From the NCBI GenBank assembly GCA_002085445.1, contig NBMI01000033.1, positions 1 through 43,866 on the forward strand: DNA of 43,866 nt. Direction: 5' to 3'. A program made the position numbers and the translations under genes. The stretch is from Candidatus Parabeggiatoa sp. nov. 2 (lineage in GTDB: Bacteria; Pseudomonadota; Gammaproteobacteria; Beggiatoales; Beggiatoaceae). This document shows positions 24,796-33,423 of this stretch, piece after piece (positions within the stretch are counted from its first letter, which is position 1; each line of letters starts with the position of its first letter). The notes below the pieces were generated by a model. It saw nothing but the letters and a program-made list of their open reading frames with translations, did no database searches and was not told the origin of the DNA.

Positions 24796-25689
24796 ATGAC
24801 ATTTCCAACTATTGAACAATTTATCGGCAACACGCCGCTAGTCCGTTTGCAACGCCTAGCCGGCAATACCAGCAATACCGTTTTGGCAAAACTAGAGGGC
24901 AATAATCCCGCCGGCTCCGTAAAAGATCGCCCCGCCTTTAGCATGATTCAAGAGGCCGAAACTCGCGGCGAAATTAAGTCGGGCGATACTTTGATTGAAG
25001 CCACCAGCGGTAACACCGGTATTGCCCTGGCAATGGTAGCCGCGATAAAAGGTTATCGCATGGTACTCATCATGCCAGAAAATATGAGCGTCGAGCGGCG
25101 GCAAGTGATGAAAGCCTACGGCGCAGACATTGTGCTTGTTTCACAAAAAGGCGGCATGGAAGAAGCCCGTGATCTCGCCTTCTCCATGGAAAAAGAAGGC
25201 AAGGGTAAAATCCTTAACCAATTCGATAATCCCGACAACCCACTTGCCCATTATCGTAGCACCGGGCCGGAAATTTGGCGCGATACCAACGGCAAAGTCA
25301 CGCATTTTGTCAGTGCCATGGGCACAACCGGCACGATTATGGGCACATCGCGCTACCTAAAAGAAGTCAATCCAGCCATTCAAATTGTCGGCTTGCAACC
25401 TGCCGAAGGCGCAAAAATTCCAGGGATTCGCCGTTGGCCTAAAGAATATTTACCCAAAATCTTTGATGAAAAACGGCTAGATCGTATTATTGACATTGAC
25501 CAACAAAGTGCCGAAGATACCACTCGTGCGTTGGCAACGAGCGAAGGCATTTTTTGTGGGATTTCGTCAGGCGGCGCGGTGGCATGCGCGTTGCGCTTGT
25601 CTTACGAAGTAGAAAATGCTGTGATTGTCGTGATTATTTGTGATCGGGGCGATAAATATTTATCGACAGGGATATTTCCGGCAGAATGA
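24796..25689 (+). CDS. cysM: Cysteine synthase B (O-acetylserine sulfhydrylase)
   Basis: 297 residues (E. coli CysM 303). It makes cysteine from O-acetylserine and sulfide or thiosulfate with pyridoxal phosphate. The PLP lysine is in NPAGSVKDRPA near residue 41; the substrate loop is EATSGNTGIALA near 68 and the phosphate loop SAMGTTGTIMG near 174. Residues IPGIRRWPKEY and the C-terminal DRGDKYLSTGIFP are typical of the CysM branch rather than CysK. The start lies inside short repeats without a ribosome site, an uncommon arrangement for a housekeeping gene. No cys operon partner is adjacent. Confidence 0.92.
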   Translation: MTFPTIEQFIGNTPLVRLQRLAGNTSNTVLAKLEGNNPAGSVKDRPAFSMIQEAETRGEIKSGDTLIEATSGNTGIALAMVAAIKGYRMVLIMPENMSVERRQVMKAYGADIVLVSQKGGMEEARDLAFSMEKEGKGKILNQFDNPDNPLAHYRSTGPEIWRDTNGKVTHFVSAMGTTGTIMGTSRYLKEVNPAIQIVGLQPAEGAKIPGIRRWPKEYLPKIFDEKRLDRIIDIDQQSAEDTTRALATSEGIFCGISSGGAVACALRLSYEVENAVIVVIICDRGDKYLSTGIFPAE

Positions 25690-25794
25690 GTTCGCACCAT
25701 GCGAATGGCGGATGGCGAATGGCGAATGGGTAATGGGAGGTTCATCGTTGATTCAATAGGCTCAAAGGAATGAAATTACATTTATAGTTTTTCA

Positions 25795-26117
25795 GCCAGG
25801 GGCGATGCCCCTTTTTATATTAATCTCGTACCAAAGGGGCTTTTCTTGTTAACCTCATAGATCCAAGAAAGGGACGTATTATTAAAGCCAGTGTAACTAC
25901 CTGGATTTTTGGGATTAAAAACCTCGCCAGAGAAGGCTTGCCTCGCCAAGGAAACCCTAGTATTTTTATGACGGGTTAATATATAGAAGGTGTATTTATT
26001 ATTAAAGCCAGGTAGATACACTGGCTATATTAATCTCGCACCAAAGGGGCTTTTCTTGTTAACCTCTATTAGCCCCTTCGGTATGTATTATTAAAGCCAG
26101 GGGCAACGCCCCTAGAT
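25795..26117. repeat. CCAGGGGC repeats including AGGTAGATACACTGG variants
   Basis: Modules of GCCAGGGGCGATGCCCC, TATATTAATCTCG and GGGGCTTTTCTTGTTAACCTC are repeated. In two modules the hairpin arm is replaced by CCAGGTAGATACACTGG or CCAGTGTAACTACCTGG, still an inverted repeat. The gap 25690-26821 has no gene; short GCGAATGG units are at 25700-25735. Confidence 0.75.
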
Positions 26118-26222
26118 TTCACACGACTAAATTCCCTGACGTAAGACTGGCGGTGGTTTTATACCAATTCTTAATCGAAATCCATGTTATGGTTTTCCGT
26201 CTTATGGCATTTATTCTAACAT

Positions 26223-26338
26223 TAATGCGAATTAAGGGTTGAATTAAATATTATGAAATCAATGAGTTATAAAAACGTGTCGATTGAAAGTGATTTTATA
26301 ACTCTACATTTTTCATTTTTAATTCTTAATTCGCATCA
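26223..26338. mobile_element. MITE-like element, GCGAATTAAG family, copy 3
   Basis: The ends TAATGCGAATTAAG (26223-26236) and CTTAATTCGCATCA (26325-26338) are inverted repeats with one mismatch. The interior has AATCAATGAGTTATAAAA, GATTGAAAGTGATTTTATAA and TTTTTCATTTTTAATTC, shared with the copies at 8564 and 20367. ATTA stands at both borders, a possible target duplication. Confidence 0.75.
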
Positions 26339-26384
26339 TTAATGGCCCTTTATAAAATGTATTTCAATCCAGAATTGGTATTAT

Positions 26385-26500
26385 ACTTTGCACCGTCACA
26401 ATTTGCGCTTTTGTCATTTCTATTACGCGAGAAATCTTTTGTTTGATCCGTTTGAAGATTTTTCCTCTTAAGAAATGACAAGAAAGCTCAGTTTATGACG
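26385..26500. repeat. Dispersed block GCGCTTTTGTCATTTC..GAGAAATCTT
   Basis: A diverged copy of the block at about 5725-5810: both have ACTTTGCA, GCGCTTTTGTCATTTC, TTTGATC and GAGAAATCTT in this order or nearly so. The rest of 26500-26821 shows nothing identifiable. Confidence 0.5.
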
Positions 26501-26821
26501 GTGCTTAGTATATTCCCTCTTGGGAGGGGTTAGGGGTCGGATGGTGCTTGATTCAAGTTCCGAGGGAGCTATTACAGGAGCTAACAACTGTTGCTTAATT
26601 TCTATCTAAATCTATGCAAAATTTATCATATAAGTAGAATATATAGCATAAGTCAATTTCCTTGCAAGAGTTGGTAAATCCGTCTCTTAACGAGGGAGAT
26701 GGGATGCTTCTGACGATTTTTTAGCCAAAAAGCATGCCTCATTCTGGGCTTATGTATTATGATGAATCTGATGTCAGACGATTATTGGGGAAAGTATAGA
26801 AATTCAAAAAAGTAATTACCA

Positions 26822-28071
26822 ATGAAAGCAACTCGAATTCTCAAGAGCAAGAATTTAAATAAAGGTAAATACCACCAAATAGAAGAACAGGCCGAACGAT
26901 TAGGCAAAGTTCGCTCAGAAGTTTGGCATTCTTTCGGTTCGATTGGTGGCGTTTCTATCAAAAGTGATAGAGCAATCCGTGACCAGTGGCTCAAGGAAAA
27001 ACGTCGGTTTAATGTTTCCGCTAATGCTTGGAAAGAAACTTTACGGGATAGCTTTGGTGATATAAAGGCTAATCGGGAATCAGCGAAGGAGAAGGTCAGA
27101 AAAATTATTTACAAACAAGTTTCTGATGAGAAAAAACGTCTTGAACTTTATAAAAAACTAAAGTCTGATAATTGGATGAGTGATAATTATTTAAGGCGTT
27201 TGATGCGTAAATATTGGAAGCACGGACGCAATCATACTCATAACCAAATTGTTGTTCGTTCTGACAATTACACAACTTTTCAATTAGGTGGACACGCTTG
27301 GATAAAAATACCCGGTTTACAAAGAGGAAAACGAATAGCGATCCCATTAAATACAACGGTTGAACCGACCGGTACTTTGCGATTGATTTTAAAAAATAGT
27401 GAAGTTGAAGTTCACTATACAATAGAAATTGCTGAAACTCATAATTGTGGAACGGCCATAATTGGTGTAGATAAAGGATATACCGAGGTTTTTGTTGATT
27501 CTGATGGCGAACATTATGGCGAAGGTTTGGGTAAATTACTGACTAAGCACAGCGATAAACTCAAAAAAAAATATCAAGCCAGAAATAAACTTAGAGCGAT
27601 TGCGAATAAAAAATCTCAGAAAAAGCAAAATATCATTGATAATAATTTAGGCCGAAAAAAACTGCAATTAAAAAATGAAAAAGTTCAATCTCAAATTAAA
27701 GATACAATCTACCAGGCAACACACAAGTTGGTTGATAAAGCTTCAACCATCGCTGCTGAAGATTTAACTTCACCTATAAAATCGAGGAAATTTGGAAAAA
27801 ACGTTATAAGAAGACTATCCGCTTGGACAAAAGGCGTGATAGCAACGGCTTTAGACACGATTTCTCGCCGAAGAGGTTCTTCGGTCCGCAAAACGTTTTA
27901 GCAAGACTACACGATCCGGAGATAGATCGTTGGACACCTTGGCAAAAGGTTAAGTCCATCTTGTTAGAACGGACTGAGCGACTACGGTTGGGACTGCTCA
28001 ACCAGGACTCTAGTTGCAATCTTTCGGGATTATCAACAGAGAGCGAATTACATATCAATCGTTTTGAGTAG
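26822..28071 (+). pseudogene. IS605-type TnpB (OrfB) nuclease, internally deleted
   Basis: The first part (26822-27901) reads 359 codons of a TnpB-like protein: GVDKGYTEVFVDSDGEHYGEGL (RuvC I Asp) near residue 215 and AAEDLTSPIKSRKFGKN (RuvC II Glu) near 317, then WTKGVIATALDTISRRRGSSVR. At this point the family continues with a zinc ribbon and the third RuvC Asp, but here a stop follows at once. Another frame continues with NVLARLHDPEIDRWTPWQKVKSILLERTERLR, the family's usual tail, ending at 28071. About 40-60 residues were therefore lost at about 27885-27900 with a frame change. No TnpA, and no clear element ends, are visible. It cannot be an active nuclease. Confidence 0.75.
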
Positions 28072-28096
28072 ATTTTTAGGAACAGCTTAGATAATA

Positions 28097-28919
28097 ATGT
28101 TGATAATTGCAGCGGTAATTACGGGTACATTTGGCTTAATTGCCATTTGGTATCAACACTATCTTATTAAATCAAAAAGGCTTAGCGCCGAAAAAAATAG
28201 CCTCGTAAAAACTCTTCATTCTAAAACGGTAAACGTTCCTAAATTGAGCAAATTAATAGAAAAGGCCGCGCAAGGGCATAAACAAGCACAAATAAAACTA
28301 GGATGGTTGTACGAAAAAGGCAAAGGTGGCGCAGTACCACCTTGGGCAAATGTATGTCAAAGGCAAAGGAGTAAACCAAGACTATACCAAGGCCGTCAAG
28401 TGGTATTACAAAGCCGCTGTGCTTGGACATCTGGAGGCGCAATTTCAGTTGGGGCAGATGTGTGCGGCCGGCAAAGGAGTCAACCAAAGTTATACTCAAG
28501 CCTTCAAATGGTATCGTAAAGCGGCCGAGCTTGGACATGCGAAAGCGCAATACCAACTAGGGCAAATGTACGCCAAAGGCAAAGGGATAAACAAAGATTA
28601 TACCAAAGCCCTTAAATGGTATCGCAAAGCGGCCGAGCAAGGAGAGGCGAGAGCGCAATATCACCTTGGGCGGATGTATGCCAAAGGCAACGGGGTAGAA
28701 CGCAATTTGACCATAGCCGTGTCAAAGATTCGCAAAGCGGCCGAGCTTGGATATGTAGAGGCGCAATTCAACTTAGGGCAGATATACGAGAATGGCAAAT
28801 GCCTCACACAAGATTTAAACCAAGCTGAATATTGGTATCGCAAAGCGGCCAAGCAAGGACACTTGACAGCCAAAAAGAGTTTAGACAATTTACGAGCGAA
28901 GCTAAGTACCGAGGCATAA
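28097..28919 (+). pseudogene. Membrane-anchored Sel1-repeat protein, frameshifted
   Basis: The first frame (28097 to about 28330) gives one N-terminal membrane segment (LIIAAVITGTFGLIAIWY), a charged linker and a first Sel1 repeat ending YEKGKG. Then the frame changes. The second frame continues from about 28325 (AQYHLGQMYVKGKGVNQDY) to 28919 with five 36-residue Sel1 repeats, each of type AQYxLGxMYxKGKGVxxDYxxAxxWYRKAAExGHxx. The break lies inside a repeat, so recombination between repeats probably removed part of a unit out of phase. Sel1 proteins are scaffolds for protein-protein contacts. The downstream part may be translated alone from ATG 28326, but it would lack the anchor. Confidence 0.7.
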
Positions 28920-28965
28920 ATTACTTTTAATTCAGTTAATAACAACGTATTTTAGGGATAATGCT

Positions 28966-29243
28966 AGAAGAACTTTTGAGGGCCATATTGTCATTTGAGT
29001 GACTTCAAATTTGATGATGGCCCACTTTCGTTCTACTCTTCTTATATAGCTTTTCAGAACAATGAGTACAGCGGATTTGGGGAAACGGATTAACTAGCCC
29101 CAACGGGGCGATATTAATATAGCCAAGGGCAACGCCCCTGGAAATCCAAAAATATCGGCTTTGAGGCTCTCCTTGTCGTAGAAGAACTTTTGAGGGCCAT
29201 ATTGTCTTTTGAGTGACTTCAAATTTGATGATGGCTCTCTTTC
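28966..29243. repeat. Two GGGCCAT paired-arm repeats flanking a CCAGGGGC hairpin
   Basis: Copies at about 28966-29033 and 29178-29243 read AGAAGAACTTTTGAGGGCCA, GAGTGACTTCAAATTTGATG and ATGGCCC (ATGGCTC in the second). Between them, at about 29094-29142, lies a GCCCCAACGGGGC / CCAAGGGCAACGCCCCTGG copy. The stretch 28920-29310 has no gene. Confidence 0.75.
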
Positions 29244-29310
29244 TGGAAAACACATCCGATGTTTGCAAAGCTTCAGCTGGAGTCCAAAGCTTCAGCTTTG
29301 GCGCTTTAGC

Positions 29311-30720
29311 CTATTTATTACCCACATCTTCAATCCGCTGATTTAGCGCAGCACTATCACGCCTAAATCCAAAGTAATTAAGAAAAATGTTGAGATTCTT
29401 AGCAAATTGCACGGCCCAAGTTTCCCCATCATCGAATGCGCCATGAACCGCATACAGTAAATTAGACAAATTCCGCCGCGTCAAGGCATGGACTTGAATC
29501 GTATTTCTGCCCTCATCATAAGCCATATAGGCCACCAACTGGGCATAACGTTGCTGATAATCAGATAACACAAAAGCTTGCTCTTCCGCCGACGAAAAAC
29601 GACACCACAAAGTTGGAGCTAATATAGGATGAAACTTAAGATAAGGCCCCCTAAAACGAGGCAAAAATTCCAGTTGAATCAAGCCAGCAGCCTCTAAAGT
29701 GGAACGTAGGATGCGCCACTGTTTTTGCTCAAACTCAGTAATTTCCAACAAATCAGGCTCAAAGGCACCCCCCTGAAACACGCCCAAACGCGGCAATAAA
29801 CGCAACGTCTTAGCTTCCAACCTCACTTTCTGGGTTGTGCGACGTCCAAGCAATCTAGCCAACCAATACAACCAACCACTTCTCTCAATTTCTACCTCCA
29901 AATCTGCCAAAGCAAAATTCAAAACCGCCCACAACGGATCATCAGGCGTTTGCGCCAGCAACCCGGCTAAACGTTCCTCCAACACCGTCGGGTGGAAAAC
30001 TTTCAATGGAATAGCTAACAGCCCAATTGATAAAGGATGAAAAGCCACTTGCTTAAACAAACTCAACAACTCAGCCGGTTTAGGAACCTTAACTTGCGGT
30101 GCCGGCGGTAATTCCCATAAACGCTGAAAATAAGCCAAGGCCTCTTTTTTGCTAAAGCCCGACAACGGAAAAATTTTATACTTCAAATTGTTCTCGGTAA
30201 ACTCATGCTTAAAATCAGCCTTTTGGCTCGTAATCAATACCCGACACGCGCCCACCTCGGCCCATTGTGCGGCCGCATCCAATAATTCCTGCAACTGCCC
30301 AGCAGGTATATTATCCAAATTATCCAAAATCACCAAAGTGGGTGTTTTAGCCAAAGCTTCCGTAATCGTCGTTACATTCACTAAATTCTCATCTAACACC
30401 ATTGCCAAAGTTTTGACAGCCAAGTCAACCGCATCTACCCGCGAAAAAGCGGCATAATCAACAAAACATATTTTCTGAAACTGCTGACTACGATACAACC
30501 TTTGCCCTGCTTCAATGGCTAAATAAGTTTTACCCTGTCCACCAATACCAGTAACGCTAAGACAGCGCGTCTCGTTTGTTATCAAAGCGCGTTCAATTTG
30601 CTGTAATTCTTGACTACGCCCAAAAAAACCTGCATTTTGTAGAGGCGGTAAATTGCCATCTTCAGATGGAATAGCAAACGGTTGAAGCCCTGTCGTCGTC
30701 AAAGTCGAAATTTTTGTCAT
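29311..30720 (-). CDS. STAND-type P-loop NTPase (NB-ARC-like), apparently lacking its sensor repeats
   Basis: 469 residues. After a short leader and FFGRSQELQQIERAL near residue 33 comes the P-loop GIGGQGKT near 58, Walker B LVILDNLDNI near 130, a sensor GACRVLITSQK near 155 and the helical LSGFSKKEALAYF region, all in NB-ARC order. STAND proteins are ATP-driven switches in signalling or phage defence that normally carry long TPR, WD40 or other sensor repeats at the C-terminus. Here the protein ends soon after a winged-helix-like part (residues 300-460), at QRIEDVGNK, where relatives would go on into TPRs. The downstream DNA is repeats only, so C-terminal loss is probable. No effector domain is visible at the N-terminus. 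Confidence 0.75.
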   Translation of the reverse strand: MTKISTLTTTGLQPFAIPSEDGNLPPLQNAGFFGRSQELQQIERALITNETRCLSVTGIGGQGKTYLAIEAGQRLYRSQQFQKICFVDYAAFSRVDAVDLAVKTLAMVLDENLVNVTTITEALAKTPTLVILDNLDNIPAGQLQELLDAAAQWAEVGACRVLITSQKADFKHEFTENNLKYKIFPLSGFSKKEALAYFQRLWELPPAPQVKVPKPAELLSLFKQVAFHPLSIGLLAIPLKVFHPTVLEERLAGLLAQTPDDPLWAVLNFALADLEVEIERSGWLYWLARLLGRRTTQKVRLEAKTLRLLPRLGVFQGGAFEPDLLEITEFEQKQWRILRSTLEAAGLIQLEFLPRFRGPYLKFHPILAPTLWCRFSSAEEQAFVLSDYQQRYAQLVAYMAYDEGRNTIQVHALTRRNLSNLLYAVHGAFDDGETWAVQFAKNLNIFLNYFGFRRDSAALNQRIEDVGNK

Positions 30721-30741
30721 AAACTATTGCCCTTAATGGTG

Positions 30742-30975
30742 GAAAAGCATACACTTTTACTCTGTACAGAGATAACCAAGAATAAGTCCCTTATTATATA
30801 GAATCCTTGTAATTATTTGGACTCCTAAAGACCATTTATTTTGTCTGGTTATTGACACTGATTTGAGGGCCATAAAACCGTTTTTAATATTCAAAAAAAG
30901 CAGACACATTTACTCTGTGCAGAAATAACAAAAAATAAATCCCTTATTATATACAATCCTTGTAGTTACTATTGT
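30742..30975. repeat. Direct repeat pair ending in TTATTATATACAATCCTTGTAG
   Basis: Two diverged copies of about 78 bases (about 30745-30820 and 30897-30972) share AGCA.ACA, TTTACTCTGT.CAGA.ATAAC, AATAA.TCCCTTATTATATA and AATCCTTGTA. The tail is the same motif seen at 32130-32165, 32390-32420 and 40590-40745. A half GGGCCAT element (30863-30872) lies between them. Confidence 0.7.
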
Positions 30976-31030
30976 CAGACTAAAAACGTGATCATCGAGC
31001 CGTTTATTCCCAAAATCCGTTGTACTTTCT

Positions 31031-31927
31031 TCAGTATAAAACAATAATGCCCGCGCCAATAATAATTAAAAAAATCGCCACCGATTTTTGAAGCAAAACC
31101 GTTTTACTGAAATCCTCTTTTAAAATATGAGGATATTTATGAGACAATAACAACGCGATTAATAAAACTAAAACAGAATTAATGCCACTAGACGCACTCA
31201 CAAGTGACACGGGTGCCATAAATAAGGCTAAATTAAAAAAGACCTGTCCAAAAACATTAAAAATGCCATAAAGAAAAGCAACTCCTTTTATTTGGGTGGG
31301 CATTTCATAAAATGTTCTGACAAATTGAGAGCGATAAGAACTGACTGATAAAAGCACCAAGACTGCAAGCACGGAGCCTATTCTAATTAAAATAAACCCA
31401 TCGTAAAAGGGCAACTGATTATAAACAAATTTTGTCAAAATACTATAAATAGCAAATAGCAAGCAAGTTAACAACATTAAATAAAAAGCCTTGCTGATTT
31501 TAAAGCTATCCTTCGTTTTATGAATGGAAATAAGCAAACCACCTATAAACAGTAGAAAAAAAGCCATCAGTTCATAATCAGTTAACTGTTCACCCAGAAA
31601 CAGAATGGAAAGAATTAACACAAACAGGGGTGTAAATCTCAAGATAGGCATCACTCTTGACACTTCCTCAATTGAAAGTGCCTTCAGACTGGGAATGAGC
31701 GCGTAAACATTTAACATGCCCGTTATCAATGATATTATTAATAATGAAAAGTCTGGAAGGGCTATGGGCTTAAATGGAACCACGAGAACAGGTAAAGAAC
31801 TCACCATTCCAGCAAATATGGCATAAACAAAAATGTTATTAACATACTTTGTAATAAGCACTTTGCTAATGACGGCGTTTGTTGCCAGAAAGAAATGCCC
31901 TATGACGACAAAGAATAACCAATTCAT
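31031..31927 (-). CDS. EamA/DMT-family transporter
   Basis: 298 residues with about ten hydrophobic segments in two EamA halves, the usual size for drug/metabolite transporters. Typical parts: WLFFVVIGHFFLATNAVISK at the start, ALSIEEVSRVMPILRFTPLFVL with the conserved Pro at the end of the third segment, FLGEQLT near residue 118, and a second half with ASSGINSVLVLLIALLL. It is an inner-membrane exporter or importer of small molecules; the substrate is unknown. AAGGAAT just upstream of the ATG (31927) supports the start. Codon use and composition are more AT-rich than the neighbouring recB or leuA genes, which may hint at transfer. Confidence 0.8.
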   Translation of the reverse strand: MNWLFFVVIGHFFLATNAVISKVLITKYVNNIFVYAIFAGMVSSLPVLVVPFKPIALPDFSLLIISLITGMLNVYALIPSLKALSIEEVSRVMPILRFTPLFVLILSILFLGEQLTDYELMAFFLLFIGGLLISIHKTKDSFKISKAFYLMLLTCLLFAIYSILTKFVYNQLPFYDGFILIRIGSVLAVLVLLSVSSYRSQFVRTFYEMPTQIKGVAFLYGIFNVFGQVFFNLALFMAPVSLVSASSGINSVLVLLIALLLSHKYPHILKEDFSKTVLLQKSVAIFLIIIGAGIIVLY

Positions 31928-32035
31928 TTAAATTCCTTTTCACAGTCGTCCAAACTACCCACACAAATCGATCCCAAGTTTTTTGAAAAAACTTAAGTAA
32001 TCTATGGGGAGATTATTTTCATGCTTTTCCCGTAG

Positions 32036-32170
32036 TCGCTTCAGCGACTTAAGTTTGTAGTAGTCGCTTTAGCGACTGAAAGTTTGTAGTTTTCCGTTTT
32101 CAAGACTGCCAAGCCTACAAACCGTTATCAGGACAGTACTACAAGGATTGTATATAATAAGGGATTTTAT
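32036..32170. repeat. GTCGCTTCAGCGAC hairpins and CCTTGTAG motif
   Basis: TAGTCGCTTCAGCGACTTAA and TAGTCGCTTTAGCGACTGAA form two hairpins, followed by GTACTACAAGGATTGTATAT with AATAAGGGATTTTATT. This is the same functional style as the GTGGCTAAAGCCAC clusters but a different stem. Confidence 0.65.
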
Positions 32171-32299
32171 TCGCATCGCCAAAAATCACGCTCATACATT
32201 TCTTCTCAAAACATTTGCTGATTGAATAGCTTTCTTCTCAACAAGTTGATTTTCCAAGGAAAGCTAAATTGTTATCGAATTGGTTCATTTTCTTTTCTA

Positions 32300-32381
32300 A
32301 GAGCGTGTTTTAAAATCATTGTTTTATAACCAATAGACTATTTTATAAGTGATTGATTATTGGACTTTTCAAACACGCTCT
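32300..32381. mobile_element. 82-bp TIR-bounded mini-element
   Basis: The ends AGAGCGTGTTT (32300-32310) and AAACACGCTCT (32371-32381) are perfect inverted repeats, with AAAA continuing after one mismatch; ATAAC..GATTATTGG pieces lie inside. It is noncoding. It may be a MITE; only one copy is seen in the window. Confidence 0.55.
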
Positions 32382-32457
32382 AAGCTAAAAAATCCTTTTT
32401 TATATACAATCCTTGTAAAGTCTTCGATTCACCGATTAAACACAAACAAAATCCCTA

Positions 32458-33261
32458 ATGACAGAACTAAACACCTTAATTTTTGATGTTGATGGTACGC
32501 TTGCAGAAAATGAACGAGATGCCCATCTCGTCGCTTTCAACGAAACCTTTGCCGAATACAACCTTGACTGGCACTGGAGCCCAGAATTCTATGGAGAATT
32601 GCTGGCAGTCACCGGCGGCAAAGAGCGCATCAAATTTTATCTCGACAAATATCGCCCCGACTATCCGCGCCCTGACAACCTAGAAGCTTTTATTGCCGAA
32701 CTACATAAAAACAAAACAGTGCGTTATAACGACATGTTAGCACGTCGCCCGATTCCACTGCGCCCCGGCGTACACCGTTTACTAGAAGAAGCTCGCCGCG
32801 AAGGGCTACGGCTTGCCATCGCCACCACCACGAGCCTAAAAAATGTCACCACTTTGCTAGAATATAGCCTAGCACCCGAAGCCATCGAATGGTTTGAAGT
32901 CATTGCCGCAGGTGATATGATAACCGCCAAAAAACCAGCACCCGATATTTACCACTACGCACTAAAACAATTGCGGCTAAAGGGCGAACAATGTCTCGCT
33001 ATCGAAGACTCCAAAAATGGTATTCGCGCCGCAATGGGAGCTAATATACCCACACTCATTACCGTGAGTGATTACACGCGCCACGAATATTTTACCGGGG
33101 CACTCTTAGTACTTAATCACTTAGGCGAACCAGATCAACCTTTTACCGTGTTAGCCGGAAATGCCGGCGAAGCGCGTTATGTTGACGTTGCTCTACTACA
33201 CCGCCTTTTCAATGATCAGTCGTCCAAACTAAAGTTTGGACGACTGATCACTGTTCACTGA
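32458..33261 (+). CDS. cbbY: HAD phosphatase, CbbY-like
   Basis: 267 residues. HAD motifs: FDVDGTLAENERDAH (motif I, nucleophile Asp10 and acid Asp12), AIATTTS (motif II), KKPAPDIY (motif III Lys) and AIEDSKNGIRAA (motif IV). The cap segment HWSPEFYGELLAVTGGKERIKFYL matches CbbY, which destroys xylulose-1,5-bisphosphate, an inhibitor of Rubisco, in Calvin-cycle organisms. That fits an autotrophic sulfur oxidiser, although no cbb gene is near. The natural protein probably ends near HRLFND. The last 16 or so residues, SSKLKFGRLITVH among them, are translated from a perfect hairpin repeat. No ribosome site is seen before the ATG. Confidence 0.85.
   Translation: MTELNTLIFDVDGTLAENERDAHLVAFNETFAEYNLDWHWSPEFYGELLAVTGGKERIKFYLDKYRPDYPRPDNLEAFIAELHKNKTVRYNDMLARRPIPLRPGVHRLLEEARREGLRLAIATTTSLKNVTTLLEYSLAPEAIEWFEVIAAGDMITAKKPAPDIYHYALKQLRLKGEQCLAIEDSKNGIRAAMGANIPTLITVSDYTRHEYFTGALLVLNHLGEPDQPFTVLAGNAGEARYVDVALLHRLFNDQSSKLKFGRLITVH
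33213..33250. repeat. Perfect 18-base-pair hairpin inside the cbbY 3' end
   Basis: TGATCAGTCGTCCAAACT, AA, AGTTTGGACGACTGATCA: a perfect palindrome with a two-base centre. It is the longest stem of the CCAAAC/GTTTGG family here. It lies in the coding frame just before the stop and may serve as terminator-like 3' structure, although no T-run follows. TAACTGA-like variants come next (33250-33285). Confidence 0.85.
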
Positions 33262-33312
33262 TTACTGAACACTGAGTACTGAGATTCGGCCAGACTGAAG
33301 GCCGTAAATTGT

Positions 33313-33356
33313 GGGCCATATCGCATAATGGCTCAAGGGATTTCAACTCATGGCCC
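33313..33356. repeat. GGGCCAT..ATGGCCC paired arms
   Basis: GTGGGCCATATCGCATAATG and TCATGGCCCTTAA, arms 30 bases apart, between the convergent cbbY and hydrolase genes. The preceding GTAAATTGTGGGCCATA resembles the 32-bp duplicated unit at 6898. Confidence 0.6.
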
Positions 33357-33423
33357 TTAATATTTCCGCCTTCCTGCACTAGCGAAAACCTTCAAAGTTT
33401 ACAAAATATCGGAGATTTTTGTC

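Noticed and set aside
27105..27422. 105-codon minus-strand frame inside the tnpB region
   Set aside because: Opposite-strand shadow of clear TnpB coding sequence.
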